A stretch of 64,000 bases of DNA from assembly GCF_006364715.1 (NCBI RefSeq), contig NZ_CP040984.1:434001-498000 (forward strand). Reading direction: 5' to 3'. This DNA is from Candidatus Methylopumilus planktonicus (GTDB lineage: Bacteria > Pseudomonadota > Gammaproteobacteria > Burkholderiales > Methylophilaceae). Every line of letters starts with the position of its first letter. Positions within the stretch are counted from its first letter, which is position 1. The translations under genes were made by a program, and so were the position numbers. Of this stretch, positions 1-6,958 are shown piece after piece. The notes beneath the pieces are model-generated. The model had not been told where the DNA came from. It made no database searches and saw only the letters and a list, made by a program, of their open reading frames with translations.

Positions 1-1
1 C

Positions 2-280
2 AAACTGATTGAACCAAGTGCACCATTATTTAAAACAGAAAAAAACAAAGCGTTCAGCCCAAACACTTTAACGCAATGGTTTTTTTGGATGTATAAAAAA
101 GCTGCGGTGAGTGGGGCAAGTAGTCATAGTGGACGCCGTACTTTTATTACTACATTGGCTCAGAAGGGGGTAGGGGTGCGGGTTTTAGCCAAGCTAGCTG
201 GGCACCGCTCTATATCCATTACACAGGTCTATATTGATGTAAACGCTGATATGATGCGTAAAGCAGCGGAGCTCATATAA
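2..280 (+). CDS. Tyrosine recombinase, C-terminal part (truncated by window edge)
   Basis: The reading frame is open from the first bases, so this is the last ~92 residues of a longer protein that begins outside the window. It carries the C-terminal catalytic boxes of a phage-integrase/XerC-type recombinase: H-S-G-R (HxxR box), then G-H-R, then V-Y-I-D, whose Tyr would be the nucleophile that attacks DNA. The box with the first catalytic Arg lies upstream of the window. A second, complete integrase lies at 1580-2818 on the other strand, so two recombinases share this end of an integrated element. Whether this is a phage, ICE or chromosomal Xer-like enzyme cannot be told from the fragment. Confidence 0.85.
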   Translation, partial: KLIEPSAPLFKTEKNKAFSPNTLTQWFFWMYKKAAVSGASSHSGRRTFITTLAQKGVGVRVLAKLAGHRSISITQVYIDVNADMMRKAAELI

Positions 281-297
281 AAAAGTCATACTTCTAC

Positions 298-381
298 AAG
301 TATTACCTAAAAATATCAGTATTACTTAAGTAATACCTCTTTTAGTGATCTTAATAAGTAATACTTAATTTAGTATTACTT
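298..381. repeat. Cluster of AAGTAATACTT-like direct and inverted copies
   Basis: Between two convergent genes there are five copies of AGTATTACT/AGTAATACT in both orientations. They include a perfect 18-bp palindrome at 319-336 and a 9-bp stem with 8-nt loop at 356-381 followed by T residues. The second hairpin could terminate transcription of the recombinase fragment. The density of copies is more than a terminator needs, so a protein-binding array or the arm sites of an attachment region are alternatives. A related 9+9 inverted repeat lies at 31601-31619. Confidence 0.6.
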
Positions 382-1545
382 TTTACTTTTTGATTTCAAC
401 TTTTTTTTAGCCGCAGATCGCTCTCCTCTGCTGTTATATATGAAATTTTGAAAATCTAACTCATCTTCAAATCTTGCCGCCTGTTGCTTGTCAGCCCTCA
501 ATTGGTGGGCTTTCAGAGCCTCTTCTTCCCCAGCCTCTTGTAGTCTATGTTGTAGCTCTTCGGCCCAAATTTTCTCTTCTTTTTCTCTGATTTCATTTTC
601 GAAGTGATCAACTTTACTAACAATAAATTTGGCAAATCGGTTTACTATCAACTCATCTAATTCAAGATTTGGGGGGAGAATTGCATTGATGTGTAAATCT
701 GCGTAATCACTTTCTCTGTCAAATTTTCTTACTCCTGTCCCCAACATTACACACATTGAATTATTTTGACTGAGATAGTTTTGTAAATGACGTGCAAGCA
801 TTGTTGTAGTTGCAAATGGTTTAACTTCTCGTATTTCTAAATATTTCATAATTACAATACGAGCCCGAGCCAATCTTTCCTTATATGTTTCAGCTTGCTG
901 TAATTCAAGTTGGCTGAGTTGCACTGCTCCAGTAATTGTTATCTCACTAATCCATTTAGTAAAATCCTCAATTTTAATATCAGAATGTTTTGCAACTTGT
1001 AATACAGAGCCGTATTTAAAAATTTGAGCTGTACCTATATCACCAAATATAAATCTAATAATTAGTGATGCGTCAGGTGTATTAGATTGTACTTTGACGT
1101 TATGTTCTTTAAACAGCTCTCTTATTTTTGCGTATAAAAAATCACCATTCTCAGCATTTTCTGCTTCAATAAAAATTGAATAAGCTTCACTAATAGCTTG
1201 ATATCTTTGTTTTCTAAATGCTTCTTTAGCAATATTGTATTTTTTTCGAACAGCAATGATTCTTTTTAACCAATCATTTACTTGCTGTTCTTGTAGCTTC
1301 ATTTTATTTTCCCACTCCGCTAATCTTTGTTTTGATGTGTCATTAAGAATAATCGGATTTGCTTCACGCTCTTTGCGCATCTGTTCTGATGCTTTACGAA
1401 TTGTTTCAAAACGTTCTAATATGTCTGGGGGGAGCGTTGATTTTAATTTTGCTAAATTAGATTTAGCATTAGCTGTTCGTGTTTGTTTTTTTTGTGGGAG
1501 TTTAGATTTATTATTTGCTTTCTTTATCGCCATAATGTAGTCCAT
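376..1545 (-). CDS. Hypothetical coiled-coil protein of the integrated element
   Basis: 389 residues, not recognised. The ends are very rich in Lys, Glu, Gln and Ala (basic tails at both termini, charged helical stretches around residues 40-110 and 320-370), which suggests long helices or coiled coil and possibly nucleic-acid binding. There is no signal peptide or membrane segment. A second in-frame ATG lies four codons inside and neither has a good Shine-Dalgarno sequence, so the start is uncertain. It lies 34 bp downstream of the integrase on the same strand, so the two may be co-transcribed. Plausible roles are replication, partition or accessory functions of the mobile element, but nothing in the sequence settles this. 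Confidence 0.7.
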   Translation of the reverse strand: MDYIMAIKKANNKSKLPQKKQTRTANAKSNLAKLKSTLPPDILERFETIRKASEQMRKEREANPIILNDTSKQRLAEWENKMKLQEQQVNDWLKRIIAVRKKYNIAKEAFRKQRYQAISEAYSIFIEAENAENGDFLYAKIRELFKEHNVKVQSNTPDASLIIRFIFGDIGTAQIFKYGSVLQVAKHSDIKIEDFTKWISEITITGAVQLSQLELQQAETYKERLARARIVIMKYLEIREVKPFATTTMLARHLQNYLSQNNSMCVMLGTGVRKFDRESDYADLHINAILPPNLELDELIVNRFAKFIVSKVDHFENEIREKEEKIWAEELQHRLQEAGEEEALKAHQLRADKQQAARFEDELDFQNFIYNSRGERSAAKKKLKSKSKK

Positions 1546-1579
1546 TTATAGTTGATAAAGAAACTTTAGCATAGGTAAA

Positions 1580-2818
1580 TTAACTTTCAATTAGTTTTCG
1601 AGTTGCTAATCCACTTAATTGTTCAATTGCTTTTACAGCATCTAAGTGACTGTAATGTTTTTCAATCATTACAACTGATGTTCCCATTTGTTTTGCTAAC
1701 GTGTGTATGTTTACGTTGTCATACGTCAATGCAAACGTAGCATAAGTGTGTCGTATGCTGTAAAACGAACGTGGTTTAAGTGTAATAGGGCAAATAAGCA
1801 ACTTCATTTCTTTTAAATAACCAATAAACATTCTAAAAAAACTACTTGGCTTAACCATTTTAGGTATTTGATTTAATTTTCCATTACGTTTACTGCAAAA
1901 TTCTATATATCGAAAGATGTAATCTTGTTTATTTGCATTTAGTATATCTTCTAACGACATATTAAAATTACGTTCTGCAATTCTACGCAGAGCTTGTATT
2001 GTTGGCTCACGAGCGATTGCACGACGTTCGCCTGTTTTACTTTTCTGTATGTTAAAAATTAAATTGTGTTCGTTAGCAAATTTAATATTGCTCCATTTCA
2101 ATTCAAACAACTCACGTCCAGGACGTGCACCTGTGTCTAATAAAATAATCACATAGTCTTTTAATAGATAACGTAGTTGCATACTGTGTGTTTTTGCTTT
2201 TTGTATCCAACTATCAAATCCACTCATCATCTTTTTAATTTCTTCTAAACTAAACTCGACACGACGTTCACACTTTGCACCTTTTGCAACTAACACAGGA
2301 CGCTGTGCTTCAGTCATATAGCCGTGCAATACAGCTTCATCAAATACACGTTTAAGCGCAGCATTGTGATTTAGTATAGTGCTCCGTTTAGGAACTTTAC
2401 CCATTTTTTTAATACGAAACTTTTCTAACAACTCTAATTCTTTTAATTTAATTTGTTCGACTGACAAGTTGCCAAGCACGGGAGTTAGATAACTTCTAAT
2501 TATCATTGAGTAATCTTTGTAAATTGCTTTACCTTCATTCTGTGCAATTTCATTTTCAATTCTTTGCATTGCTAATTTTGCAACATCCTTAAATTTTTTT
2601 GACACAGGAGCGATGTTTAATTTATCTCGCACGTGTGCTTCAATTAAAATCATATTCGCACTTTGTATTGCACTTTCTAATGTGTATTCATTTGTCGAGC
2701 AACGTATCCACTCATCTTTAATTTTGTATCGACATTGCCACTTGTCACTGTTCGCTCGCTTAAACACAATTAGTTTGCGTTTAATTACTTCGTGTGTAGT
2801 TTCTATACGCTCTCTCAT
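1580..2818 (-). CDS. Site-specific tyrosine integrase
   Basis: 412 residues, a full-length phage/ICE-type integrase that would catalyse insertion and excision. Residues ~60-180 look like the SAM-like core-binding domain and ~190-400 the catalytic domain. Visible boxes are G-A-R-P-G-R-E-L-F (first Arg), Y-S-I-R-H-T-Y-A (second Arg, with Tyr in place of the usual first His of HxxR) and E-K-H-Y-S-H-L (Tyr nucleophile). The start abuts a tRNA-Lys half at 2960-2997, the usual arrangement of an integrase beside its tRNA attachment site. The unknown gene at 376-1545 follows on the same strand. Base composition resembles the neighbours. Confidence 0.92.
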   Translation of the reverse strand: MRERIETTHEVIKRKLIVFKRANSDKWQCRYKIKDEWIRCSTNEYTLESAIQSANMILIEAHVRDKLNIAPVSKKFKDVAKLAMQRIENEIAQNEGKAIYKDYSMIIRSYLTPVLGNLSVEQIKLKELELLEKFRIKKMGKVPKRSTILNHNAALKRVFDEAVLHGYMTEAQRPVLVAKGAKCERRVEFSLEEIKKMMSGFDSWIQKAKTHSMQLRYLLKDYVIILLDTGARPGRELFELKWSNIKFANEHNLIFNIQKSKTGERRAIAREPTIQALRRIAERNFNMSLEDILNANKQDYIFRYIEFCSKRNGKLNQIPKMVKPSSFFRMFIGYLKEMKLLICPITLKPRSFYSIRHTYATFALTYDNVNIHTLAKQMGTSVVMIEKHYSHLDAVKAIEQLSGLATRKLIES

Positions 2819-2959
2819 TGCAAAAGCGTAATTTCATAACACACAAAGAGCAATCAAAAGTGCGCATAAGGTGTGCAAGTTAAAAAAGTGTGCGATTGAA
2901 AAGTAGTGATGCCATAGAAACAGCGTGGCTGTAGGATGGGGTGACTCTGAACAACGTTT

Positions 2960-2997
2960 TTAAGAGTCCGCTGCTCTACCAGCTGAGCTAATCCCCC
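2960..2997 (-). pseudogene. 5' half of tRNA-Lys(CTT), probable integration site
   Basis: On the minus strand the first 38 positions of a tRNA are intact: acceptor 5' strand GGGGGAT, D arm GCTC...GAGC, the 5' anticodon stem GCGGA and loop CTCTTAA with anticodon CTT. After the loop the sequence departs from a tRNA. There is no strand complementary to GCGGA, the T loop is disturbed (TTCAGAG), and no ATCCCCC closes the acceptor. This is the expected scar of an element that recombined in the anticodon loop, and the integrase starts ~140 bp further on. A complete tRNA-Lys may lie at the far end of the element, outside the window. Confidence 0.65.
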
Positions 2998-3088
2998 AGA
3001 AAGTGATATTTTACAGTAATTGTGGGCGTTGTAGAGGGGGTAGGTGGGGGGATTTTGGCAGGGGTGGAATGGGGGTGTGTTGAAAAGC

Positions 3089-3838
3089 TCAATTACACTT
3101 CCAAATTGTAAATTCACTTTCTGGGCTATTTGGGGTAATTAAAACTGTAAATCGATTTGAAGTGGCTCGAGTTACTAAAATGCCATAATCAATCAAAGAG
3201 TTTTTTGCTGCTAATTTTTCGGCAGTTTCCCAAACATGGTCCAAATTTTTTACGTATGTAAAAATATATGCATTAAATTTATTTTTTACTTTTGGATCAA
3301 TTCGAACCAAATGAACATGCAGCTGATTTTGACTGCGATGAGTTTTTGGATTTACTGCTAAAGCTATTAAATTTGGCTCAATAATTTTTTTAGAGGTTTC
3401 CCACGCAAATTGCCAGATTTCTTCTTGACGCCTTATATCTTCAATCCCTGTCACCTCTGATCTAGGCATTGTTAAACCATGAATAAAGTCTTTAGAACAA
3501 CCACACATTTTAATGTCTCGAATAGAAACAAATTGTTCATTTTCAGACCAAATTTCAGTAGTATTTTTGCAGTCTTGAGGATTTCCACAACTACTATCAA
3601 TTCTAGGAGATACACATTGATTGCAATAATTTTGAGTTTTTGGATTTATGCATTGCGTGGCAATATTTAATAGGATATCGCTTCTAGAAATTTCTAGCGC
3701 AAAACTTGGATAAATTGATCCAAGTAAAAGAATAACAAGAATAGAGCGTTGTATTTTTTTTACTATTTCGAGATAACTAATTATTTGTTTTTTTAAAAAA
3801 AATAAATGATAAAAAGAGGCTGAAATTTTTTTATACAT
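3089..3838 (-). CDS. cdh: CDP-diacylglycerol pyrophosphatase-like protein
   Basis: 249 residues, similar in length to the Cdh family, which hydrolyses CDP-diacylglycerol to phosphatidate and CMP at the inner membrane. A hydrophobic segment near residues 30-47 should anchor or export it. The best diagnostic is the HIT-like block V-N-P-K-T-H-R-S-Q-N-Q-L-H-V-H-L around residues 160-176, where the spaced His residues form the active site. Several Cys (C-N-Q-C, C-G-N-P-Q-D-C, C-G-C) are consistent with a periplasmic disulfide-bonded protein. The start has a long N-tail before the membrane segment and no clear Shine-Dalgarno, so it may be misplaced by some codons. Confidence 0.72.
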   Translation of the reverse strand: MYKKISASFYHLFFLKKQIISYLEIVKKIQRSILVILLLGSIYPSFALEISRSDILLNIATQCINPKTQNYCNQCVSPRIDSSCGNPQDCKNTTEIWSENEQFVSIRDIKMCGCSKDFIHGLTMPRSEVTGIEDIRRQEEIWQFAWETSKKIIEPNLIALAVNPKTHRSQNQLHVHLVRIDPKVKNKFNAYIFTYVKNLDHVWETAEKLAAKNSLIDYGILVTRATSNRFTVLITPNSPESEFTIWKCN

Positions 3839-3862
3839 CTGAAATTACCGGAGATTTTGGAT

Positions 3863-3895
3863 AAAAAAATAGGGCACCTAACTTCATGCCCTATT
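3863..3895 (-). terminator. Intrinsic terminator of the fasciclin gene
   Basis: On the minus strand, arms AATAGGGCA and TGCCCTATT (3887-3895 and 3869-3877) form a 9-bp stem followed by a run of seven T. It lies ~40 bp after the fasciclin stop codon and before the cdh gene. Confidence 0.85.
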
Positions 3896-3936
3896 AGATT
3901 ATTTCTACTTAATTTTCTCTATGACAAAATTAATTA

Positions 3937-4404
3937 TTATTTAGGCATTAAAACTGTGTCAATAACGTGGATCACACCGTTAGAGGCATCAATATCAGTT
4001 GCCGTAACTTTTGACATATTAACGACAACACCATTAGCAGTCGTAATTTTGATTGTTTTGCCATTCACTGTTGCTACATCACCAGCTTTTACATCCTTAG
4101 CCATAATTTTTCCTGGCACTACATGGTAAGTTAAAACTGCTGATAACTTTTCTTTGTTAGCTAATAATGCATCTAAGTCAGCTTTTGGGATTTTTGCAAA
4201 CGCTTCATCTGTTGGTGCAAAAACAGTAAATGGACCTTTGCCTTTTAAAGTATTTACTAAGTCAGCTGTTTTTAGCGCTACTACTAATGTTTTAAAATTA
4301 CCAGCTGCAACAGCAGTATCTACAATATCCTTAGCAGCAAAAGCTGTTAGAGATGAGATAGCTAAGATTGAGCCTATGAGAATTGATGCAAAAGTGCGCT
4401 TCAT
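3937..4404 (-). CDS. Secreted fasciclin (FAS1) domain protein
   Basis: 155 residues: a signal peptide (residues 1-23, ending A-F-A-A) followed by a single FAS1 domain. Both family motifs are present, H1 as F-A-P-T-D-E-A-F-A-K-I and H2 as G-V-I-H-V-I-D-T-V-L-M-P at the C terminus. Such single-domain proteins are periplasmic or surface adhesion-type proteins; the ligand is unknown. The start is supported by AAGGAA seven bases upstream. It is a single-gene unit with its own intrinsic terminator at 3863-3895. Confidence 0.93.
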   Translation of the reverse strand: MKRTFASILIGSILAISSLTAFAAKDIVDTAVAAGNFKTLVVALKTADLVNTLKGKGPFTVFAPTDEAFAKIPKADLDALLANKEKLSAVLTYHVVPGKIMAKDVKAGDVATVNGKTIKITTANGVVVNMSKVTATDIDASNGVIHVIDTVLMPK

Positions 4405-4590
4405 TAATTATTCCTTTTCAGTTATTAAGATTATGTTGAGTAGATCAACATTGATAATCTATCCAAAAAGTATTTAAGATTTGTGACAGGACATTAATAT
4501 TCACAGTAATTAGTTTTTTTTATAATTAAGTTATTGTAGAATTAATTTTGTATCAGAAGTCTCCTTAAATAACCTTCGCGAACTTATTTA

Positions 4591-4612
4591 ATAGCCCCTT
4601 CAATGGGGCTAT
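4591..4612 (+). promoter_or_regulatory. Leader hairpin (copy 1) before the small membrane protein
   Basis: ATAGCCCC - TTCAAT - GGGGCTAT forms an 8-bp stem with a 6-nt loop ending 20 nt before the ATG at 4633. There is no T-run, so it does not look like a simple terminator. The same hairpin, with pair-preserving base changes, precedes the paralogue at 21271. Confidence 0.7.
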
Positions 4613-4632
4613 GTCTTGTCTAATCTCTGCAC

Positions 4633-4788
4633 ATGAAAACACTTAAAACAATTCAAAAATTTATCTCTGATTATTTGCCACTAAAAATCTCAATAGAAAA
4701 TATTAGATTTATTCTTATTTTTTTAATACTCTTATTTACAGCTTTGCTTTTGGCAGGCCTCATTGAATATAACAGTAAAAACTTCTGA
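4633..4788 (+). CDS. 51-residue single-span membrane protein, paralogue of the one at 21271
   Basis: Not a family I recognise. It encodes a basic amphipathic N-terminal part (MKTLKTIQKFISDYLPLK), one hydrophobic helix at about residues 24-43, and a short polar tail E-Y-N-S-K-N-F. A second copy of exactly the same length at 21271-21426 differs at about 13 positions, mostly conservatively, and keeps K-T-I-Q-K-F-I-S-D-Y-L-P-L-K-I-S unchanged, so this is a real selected gene. Its leader with the hairpin at 4591-4612 is conserved too. A type I toxin-like peptide or a small regulator of a membrane complex are possible, but there is no direct evidence. Confidence 0.75.
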   Translation: MKTLKTIQKFISDYLPLKISIENIRFILIFLILLFTALLLAGLIEYNSKNF

Positions 4789-4836
4789 CGGTTGTTTCAA
4801 AAAGTCGTTTAAAACGAATTTTTTTGTCATCATTAA

Positions 4837-4929
4837 CTGACATAAATATTTCATCATAATTTCACAATCAACAGATATTGTGTAAATGTTCTCCAAAGAA
4901 TACTTGCCCTCGTAATGAGGGCTTTTTTT
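4837..4929 (+). ncRNA. Conserved 93-nt element ending in an intrinsic terminator (copy A)
   Basis: This stretch aligns without any gap to 7684-7776 (same 93 nt, roughly four of five positions identical). Shared blocks are TGACATAAATA, TCACAATCAA and GTTCTCCAAAGAATA. Both copies end with GCCCTC-GTAAT/GTAAA-GAGGGC and seven T, a textbook terminator. Each copy is followed by a gene for a RodZ-like HTH protein. It could be a small RNA of some 70-90 nt or a terminating leader that controls the HTH gene. The terminator ends only 13 nt before the start codon here. Confidence 0.6.
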
Positions 4930-4942
4930 ACTAGAAATATCT

Positions 4943-5209
4943 ATGAATAAACTTGAATACAATTGTGATCTACTAAAAACTACTCGCGAAAGCAAGAAGA
5001 TTACAGCACATAGTATCGCCGTTGATATATGTTTAGCTGAGCGTCAGATTAAGTCTTTAGAAGAAAATAGTCTTCAATACTTTCCCTCTCAATCCATCAA
5101 ATACACAGCTTTAAAAAAATATATAGCCGCACTGGGATTAAAAATTGATGACGTTATCGTTAACATTAATCAAATTGATCCAATACCCAGCTTATTAAAG
5201 AAGAAATAA
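4943..5209 (+). CDS. Small HTH protein, RodZ-N-terminal-like
   Basis: 88 residues. The whole protein resembles the helix-turn-helix domain found at the N terminus of RodZ (HTH_25): L-L-K-T-T-R-E-S-K-K-I-T, then a recognition-like helix, L-E-E-N, a Y-F-P loop and Y-T-A-L-K-K-Y-I-A-A-L-G. It lacks the membrane segment and periplasmic domain of RodZ, so it is probably a stand-alone DNA-binding or protein-binding module. Paralogues are at 7895 and 48278. It heads a compact trio with the TPR gene (4-bp gap) and the AraC-type gene (7-bp gap), and the terminator of element A ends 13 nt before its ATG. Confidence 0.75.
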   Translation: MNKLEYNCDLLKTTRESKKITAHSIAVDICLAERQIKSLEENSLQYFPSQSIKYTALKKYIAALGLKIDDVIVNINQIDPIPSLLKKK

Positions 5210-5213
5210 GCCT

Positions 5214-5624
5214 ATGAAATTTAAATATACAATTTTGCTTTTTGCATGGGTTATAAGTTCTTCTTTATCCCATGCGTCTGATTTCGATTCCCTGTCAGAG
5301 CTTATTCAAAAAGGTAAGGAAACCGAAGCAATTGCAAAAATTAATCGGTATATACAAAAATACCCAAACGACCCCAAGGTAAAATTTATTTATGGGGCAA
5401 CCCTTGACCATTTTGGTAGGACACAAGAAGCCAAAAAAGTTTTTTTACATTTAAATCGTAAATACCCAAATAATCCTACTATTAAGAATAATCTTGGTGT
5501 TCTCTATGCAAAGCTGGGTGAATACAGTGCTGCTTATACTTTTTTTGGATCTGCCTTGAGATTGAAACCTAATTATCAAGAAGCTAAAAATAATCAATGG
5601 CTTGTTCAACAGAAGATTAACTAA
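5214..5624 (+). CDS. Exported TPR-repeat protein
   Basis: 136 residues. A signal peptide (residues 1-21, ending S-H-A-S) precedes about three tetratricopeptide helix pairs, with typical spacing of Y, G, A and P (for example N-L-G-V-L-Y-A-K-L-G-E-Y-S-A-A and S-A-L-R-L-K-P-N-Y). TPR modules bind other proteins, so a periplasmic scaffold or assembly role is likely, but the partner is unknown. It starts 4 bp after the HTH gene and its codon use matches the neighbours. Confidence 0.8.
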   Translation: MKFKYTILLFAWVISSSLSHASDFDSLSELIQKGKETEAIAKINRYIQKYPNDPKVKFIYGATLDHFGRTQEAKKVFLHLNRKYPNNPTIKNNLGVLYAKLGEYSAAYTFFGSALRLKPNYQEAKNNQWLVQQKIN

Positions 5625-5631
5625 TTTTTAT

Positions 5632-5961
5632 ATGAGCCAAAAAGATCCTGTATTTTTAAGTGTATGTGAATATATACAAGCTAATGTTAAATCTAAAATC
5701 ACCATGTCAAATCTTGAGAGGTACGCTGCGCTTTCTGGAAGAGCTTTACAGTTAAAATTTAAGAAATATCTAAACAAAACACCCTTTCAATACATACAAG
5801 AACAAAAGATGTTAAAGGCGCATGAGTTAATTAAGGAATATCAATGCTCTAAAACAATCTCAGAAATTGCTCTTGAATTAAAATTTAGCCATTTAGGAAG
5901 ATTTTCTGTGAACTTCAAAAAAAGGTTTGGCATTTATCCTTCAGTTTTAGCTCGATCTTGA
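5632..5961 (+). CDS. AraC-type DNA-binding protein without sensor domain
   Basis: About 109 residues consisting only of the two HTH motifs of the AraC/XylS family: M-S-N-L-E-R-Y-A-A-L-S-G-R-A-L-Q in the first, I-S-E-I-A-L-E-L-K-F...F-S-V-N-F-K-K-R-F-G-I-Y-P in the second. The size is like MarA/SoxS, which act as activators whose activity is set by their abundance. I chose the ATG at 5632 over an in-frame TTG at 5602, because the TTG would overlap the TPR gene. No separate effector-binding domain is present. It is the last gene of the HTH-TPR-AraC trio. Confidence 0.8.
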   Translation: MSQKDPVFLSVCEYIQANVKSKITMSNLERYAALSGRALQLKFKKYLNKTPFQYIQEQKMLKAHELIKEYQCSKTISEIALELKFSHLGRFSVNFKKRFGIYPSVLARS

Positions 5962-6017
5962 TTTATCTAAACCGTCAAAACTTTTTACGCTTGTTTTAAT
6001 TACTTAAAGCGACTTAT

Positions 6018-6176
6018 TTAATCTTGAAATTGCGCTCTTAGTTTCATCAGATTCTCTCTCCATTCAGCAAGGCATTCTTCTCTCAAATACCAATAATTGA
6101 GTTCATTAGCTTCATATTGCTTATAGTCAAAAACCGATGATTTATCTGTTGAAGTTGGATTTTCAATATCACTCAT
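6018..6176 (-). CDS. Small acidic hypothetical protein (52 aa)
   Basis: Open frame of 52 residues starting M-S-D-I-E-N-P and ending F-Q-D, rich in Glu, Tyr and Trp, with a charged helical middle (Y-E-A-N-E-L-N-Y-W-Y-L-R-E-E). It has no signal peptide or membrane segment. It is preceded by GGGATC 5 bases before the ATG, a weak ribosome site. It follows the 54-residue membrane protein gene by 12 bp on the same strand, in a likely three-gene unit with 6370-6744. I do not recognise the family. Confidence 0.5.
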   Translation of the reverse strand: MSDIENPTSTDKSSVFDYKQYEANELNYWYLREECLAEWRENLMKLRAQFQD

Positions 6177-6188
6177 AAAAGATCCCTA

Positions 6189-6353
6189 TTACTTCTTTTT
6201 GCCTTTGTTAAAGTGTCGATATAAGCGATTAACGCTAACTGCCAATATAGCTAGTACATTTAATTTCATAGGATCTAAATTACTTAAATTAAAATAAACA
6301 GCAAGACCCCACAGAATACCAATGATTGCATTTACATTTTGTTCTTTAAACAT
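6189..6353 (-). CDS. Small membrane protein (54 aa)
   Basis: 54 residues with a hydrophobic stretch I-I-G-I-L-W-G-L-A-V-Y-F near residues 10-21, a second at about 32-42, and a basic tail N-K-G-K-K-K. This looks like a one- or two-span inner-membrane protein with a cytoplasmic positive end. It lies between two other small same-strand genes with gaps of 12 and 16 bp. The function is unknown. Confidence 0.5.
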   Translation of the reverse strand: MFKEQNVNAIIGILWGLAVYFNLSNLDPMKLNVLAILAVSVNRLYRHFNKGKKK

Positions 6354-6369
6354 TTTATAAACCTTTCAT

Positions 6370-6744
6370 TTAGTTTTGTGTTGGTGGGTTTTTAGCTGGC
6401 GTAACTTTTTTTGGTCTTTTAGCCCTTGGTTTTGCCTTAGTGCTTGATTTTGTTTTAGCTTTGGCTTTCACTGGAGCCGCAACACTTAATTTTTTAGCAA
6501 TACTACTAAGTGAAGTTGTTAATGATTTAGCAAGCCTTTCTGCTTCAGCTTTTCTTTTCTTTTGTGTCACTTTGTCACTACTCTTGATAGCGCTAATGGA
6601 TGCTTTTTGCTGTGCTTGCATTTCTGCTCTTAGAAAAGCATCTAACGCTTTAGCGATATTATTAACCTTCTTATTGTTAGAAGGTTTGGTTTTACTCTTT
6701 GTTGCTACGATCTTTTTGACTACTTTTTTTGAATTTTTTTTCAT
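6370..6744 (-). CDS. Lys/Ala-rich basic protein, histone-H1-like composition
   Basis: 124 residues dominated by Lys, Ala, Ser, Thr and Pro. The first 30 and last 40 residues are low-complexity basic tails with K-A-K-A-K-T-K and P-R-A-K-R-P-K-K runs, flanking a helical middle (A-L-D-A-F-L-R-A-E-M-Q-A-Q). Bacterial proteins of this type (AlgP/H1-like) bind DNA through their basic tails, but composition alone cannot prove homology. It probably heads a unit with the two small genes downstream. It could equally be an RNA-binding or ribosome-associated protein. Confidence 0.6.
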   Translation of the reverse strand: MKKNSKKVVKKIVATKSKTKPSNNKKVNNIAKALDAFLRAEMQAQQKASISAIKSSDKVTQKKRKAEAERLAKSLTTSLSSIAKKLSVAAPVKAKAKTKSSTKAKPRAKRPKKVTPAKNPPTQN

Positions 6745-6843
6745 GTCTTACCCCCCAGAGGATAAAAAGTCTTTATTAATAAATGTCATACTAATGTCAC
6801 AATAAAAGTGTAGGGAATATTTTATAAAAAAACAATATCCGCT

Positions 6844-6870
6844 TGCCACTTTTAAAGCACTAAATTTTAG
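6844..6870 (+). repeat. 27-bp exact repeat (copy 1)
   Basis: The 27 bases starting TGCCACTTTTAAAG are identical to 48427-48453, in the same orientation, 41.6 kb away. Here the copy is intergenic; the other lies over the last codons of the PAS regulator gene. Confidence 0.8.
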
Positions 6871-6876
6871 ACTTGA

Positions 6877-6890
6877 TTGACATAAATCAA
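6877..6890. promoter_or_regulatory. FNR/ANR-like box
   Basis: TTGACATAAATCAA is close to the FNR/ANR consensus TTGAT-N4-ATCAA. It lies at the start of a region that ends in a terminator (6959-6983) and precedes the zinc-finger gene at 7057. The same TGACATAAAT core starts elements A and B, where the second half-site is lost, so it may be a shared promoter element instead. Confidence 0.3.
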
Positions 6891-6958
6891 TCTCATTTGA
6901 TAGAGTGCGGGTTCGTTTCATATACGTCTCTGTAGTACAGCATTCCAAGTTCGTATGC

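Noticed and set aside
2854..3117. Leftward 87-residue open frame over the tRNA half
   Set aside because: Its middle (L-A-Q-L-V-E-Q-R-T-L) is the usual translation of a tRNA-Lys gene, a well-known false protein.
4732..4995. Leftward frame with a peptide similar to the one at 7597-7971
   Set aside because: The similarity arises because both lie opposite the conserved 93-nt element and its terminator. The differences change amino acids freely, so an RNA on the plus strand explains it better.
5602..5631. TTG start giving a longer AraC-type protein
   Set aside because: It overlaps the TPR gene and the added residues are not part of the family domain; the ATG at 5632 is preferred.
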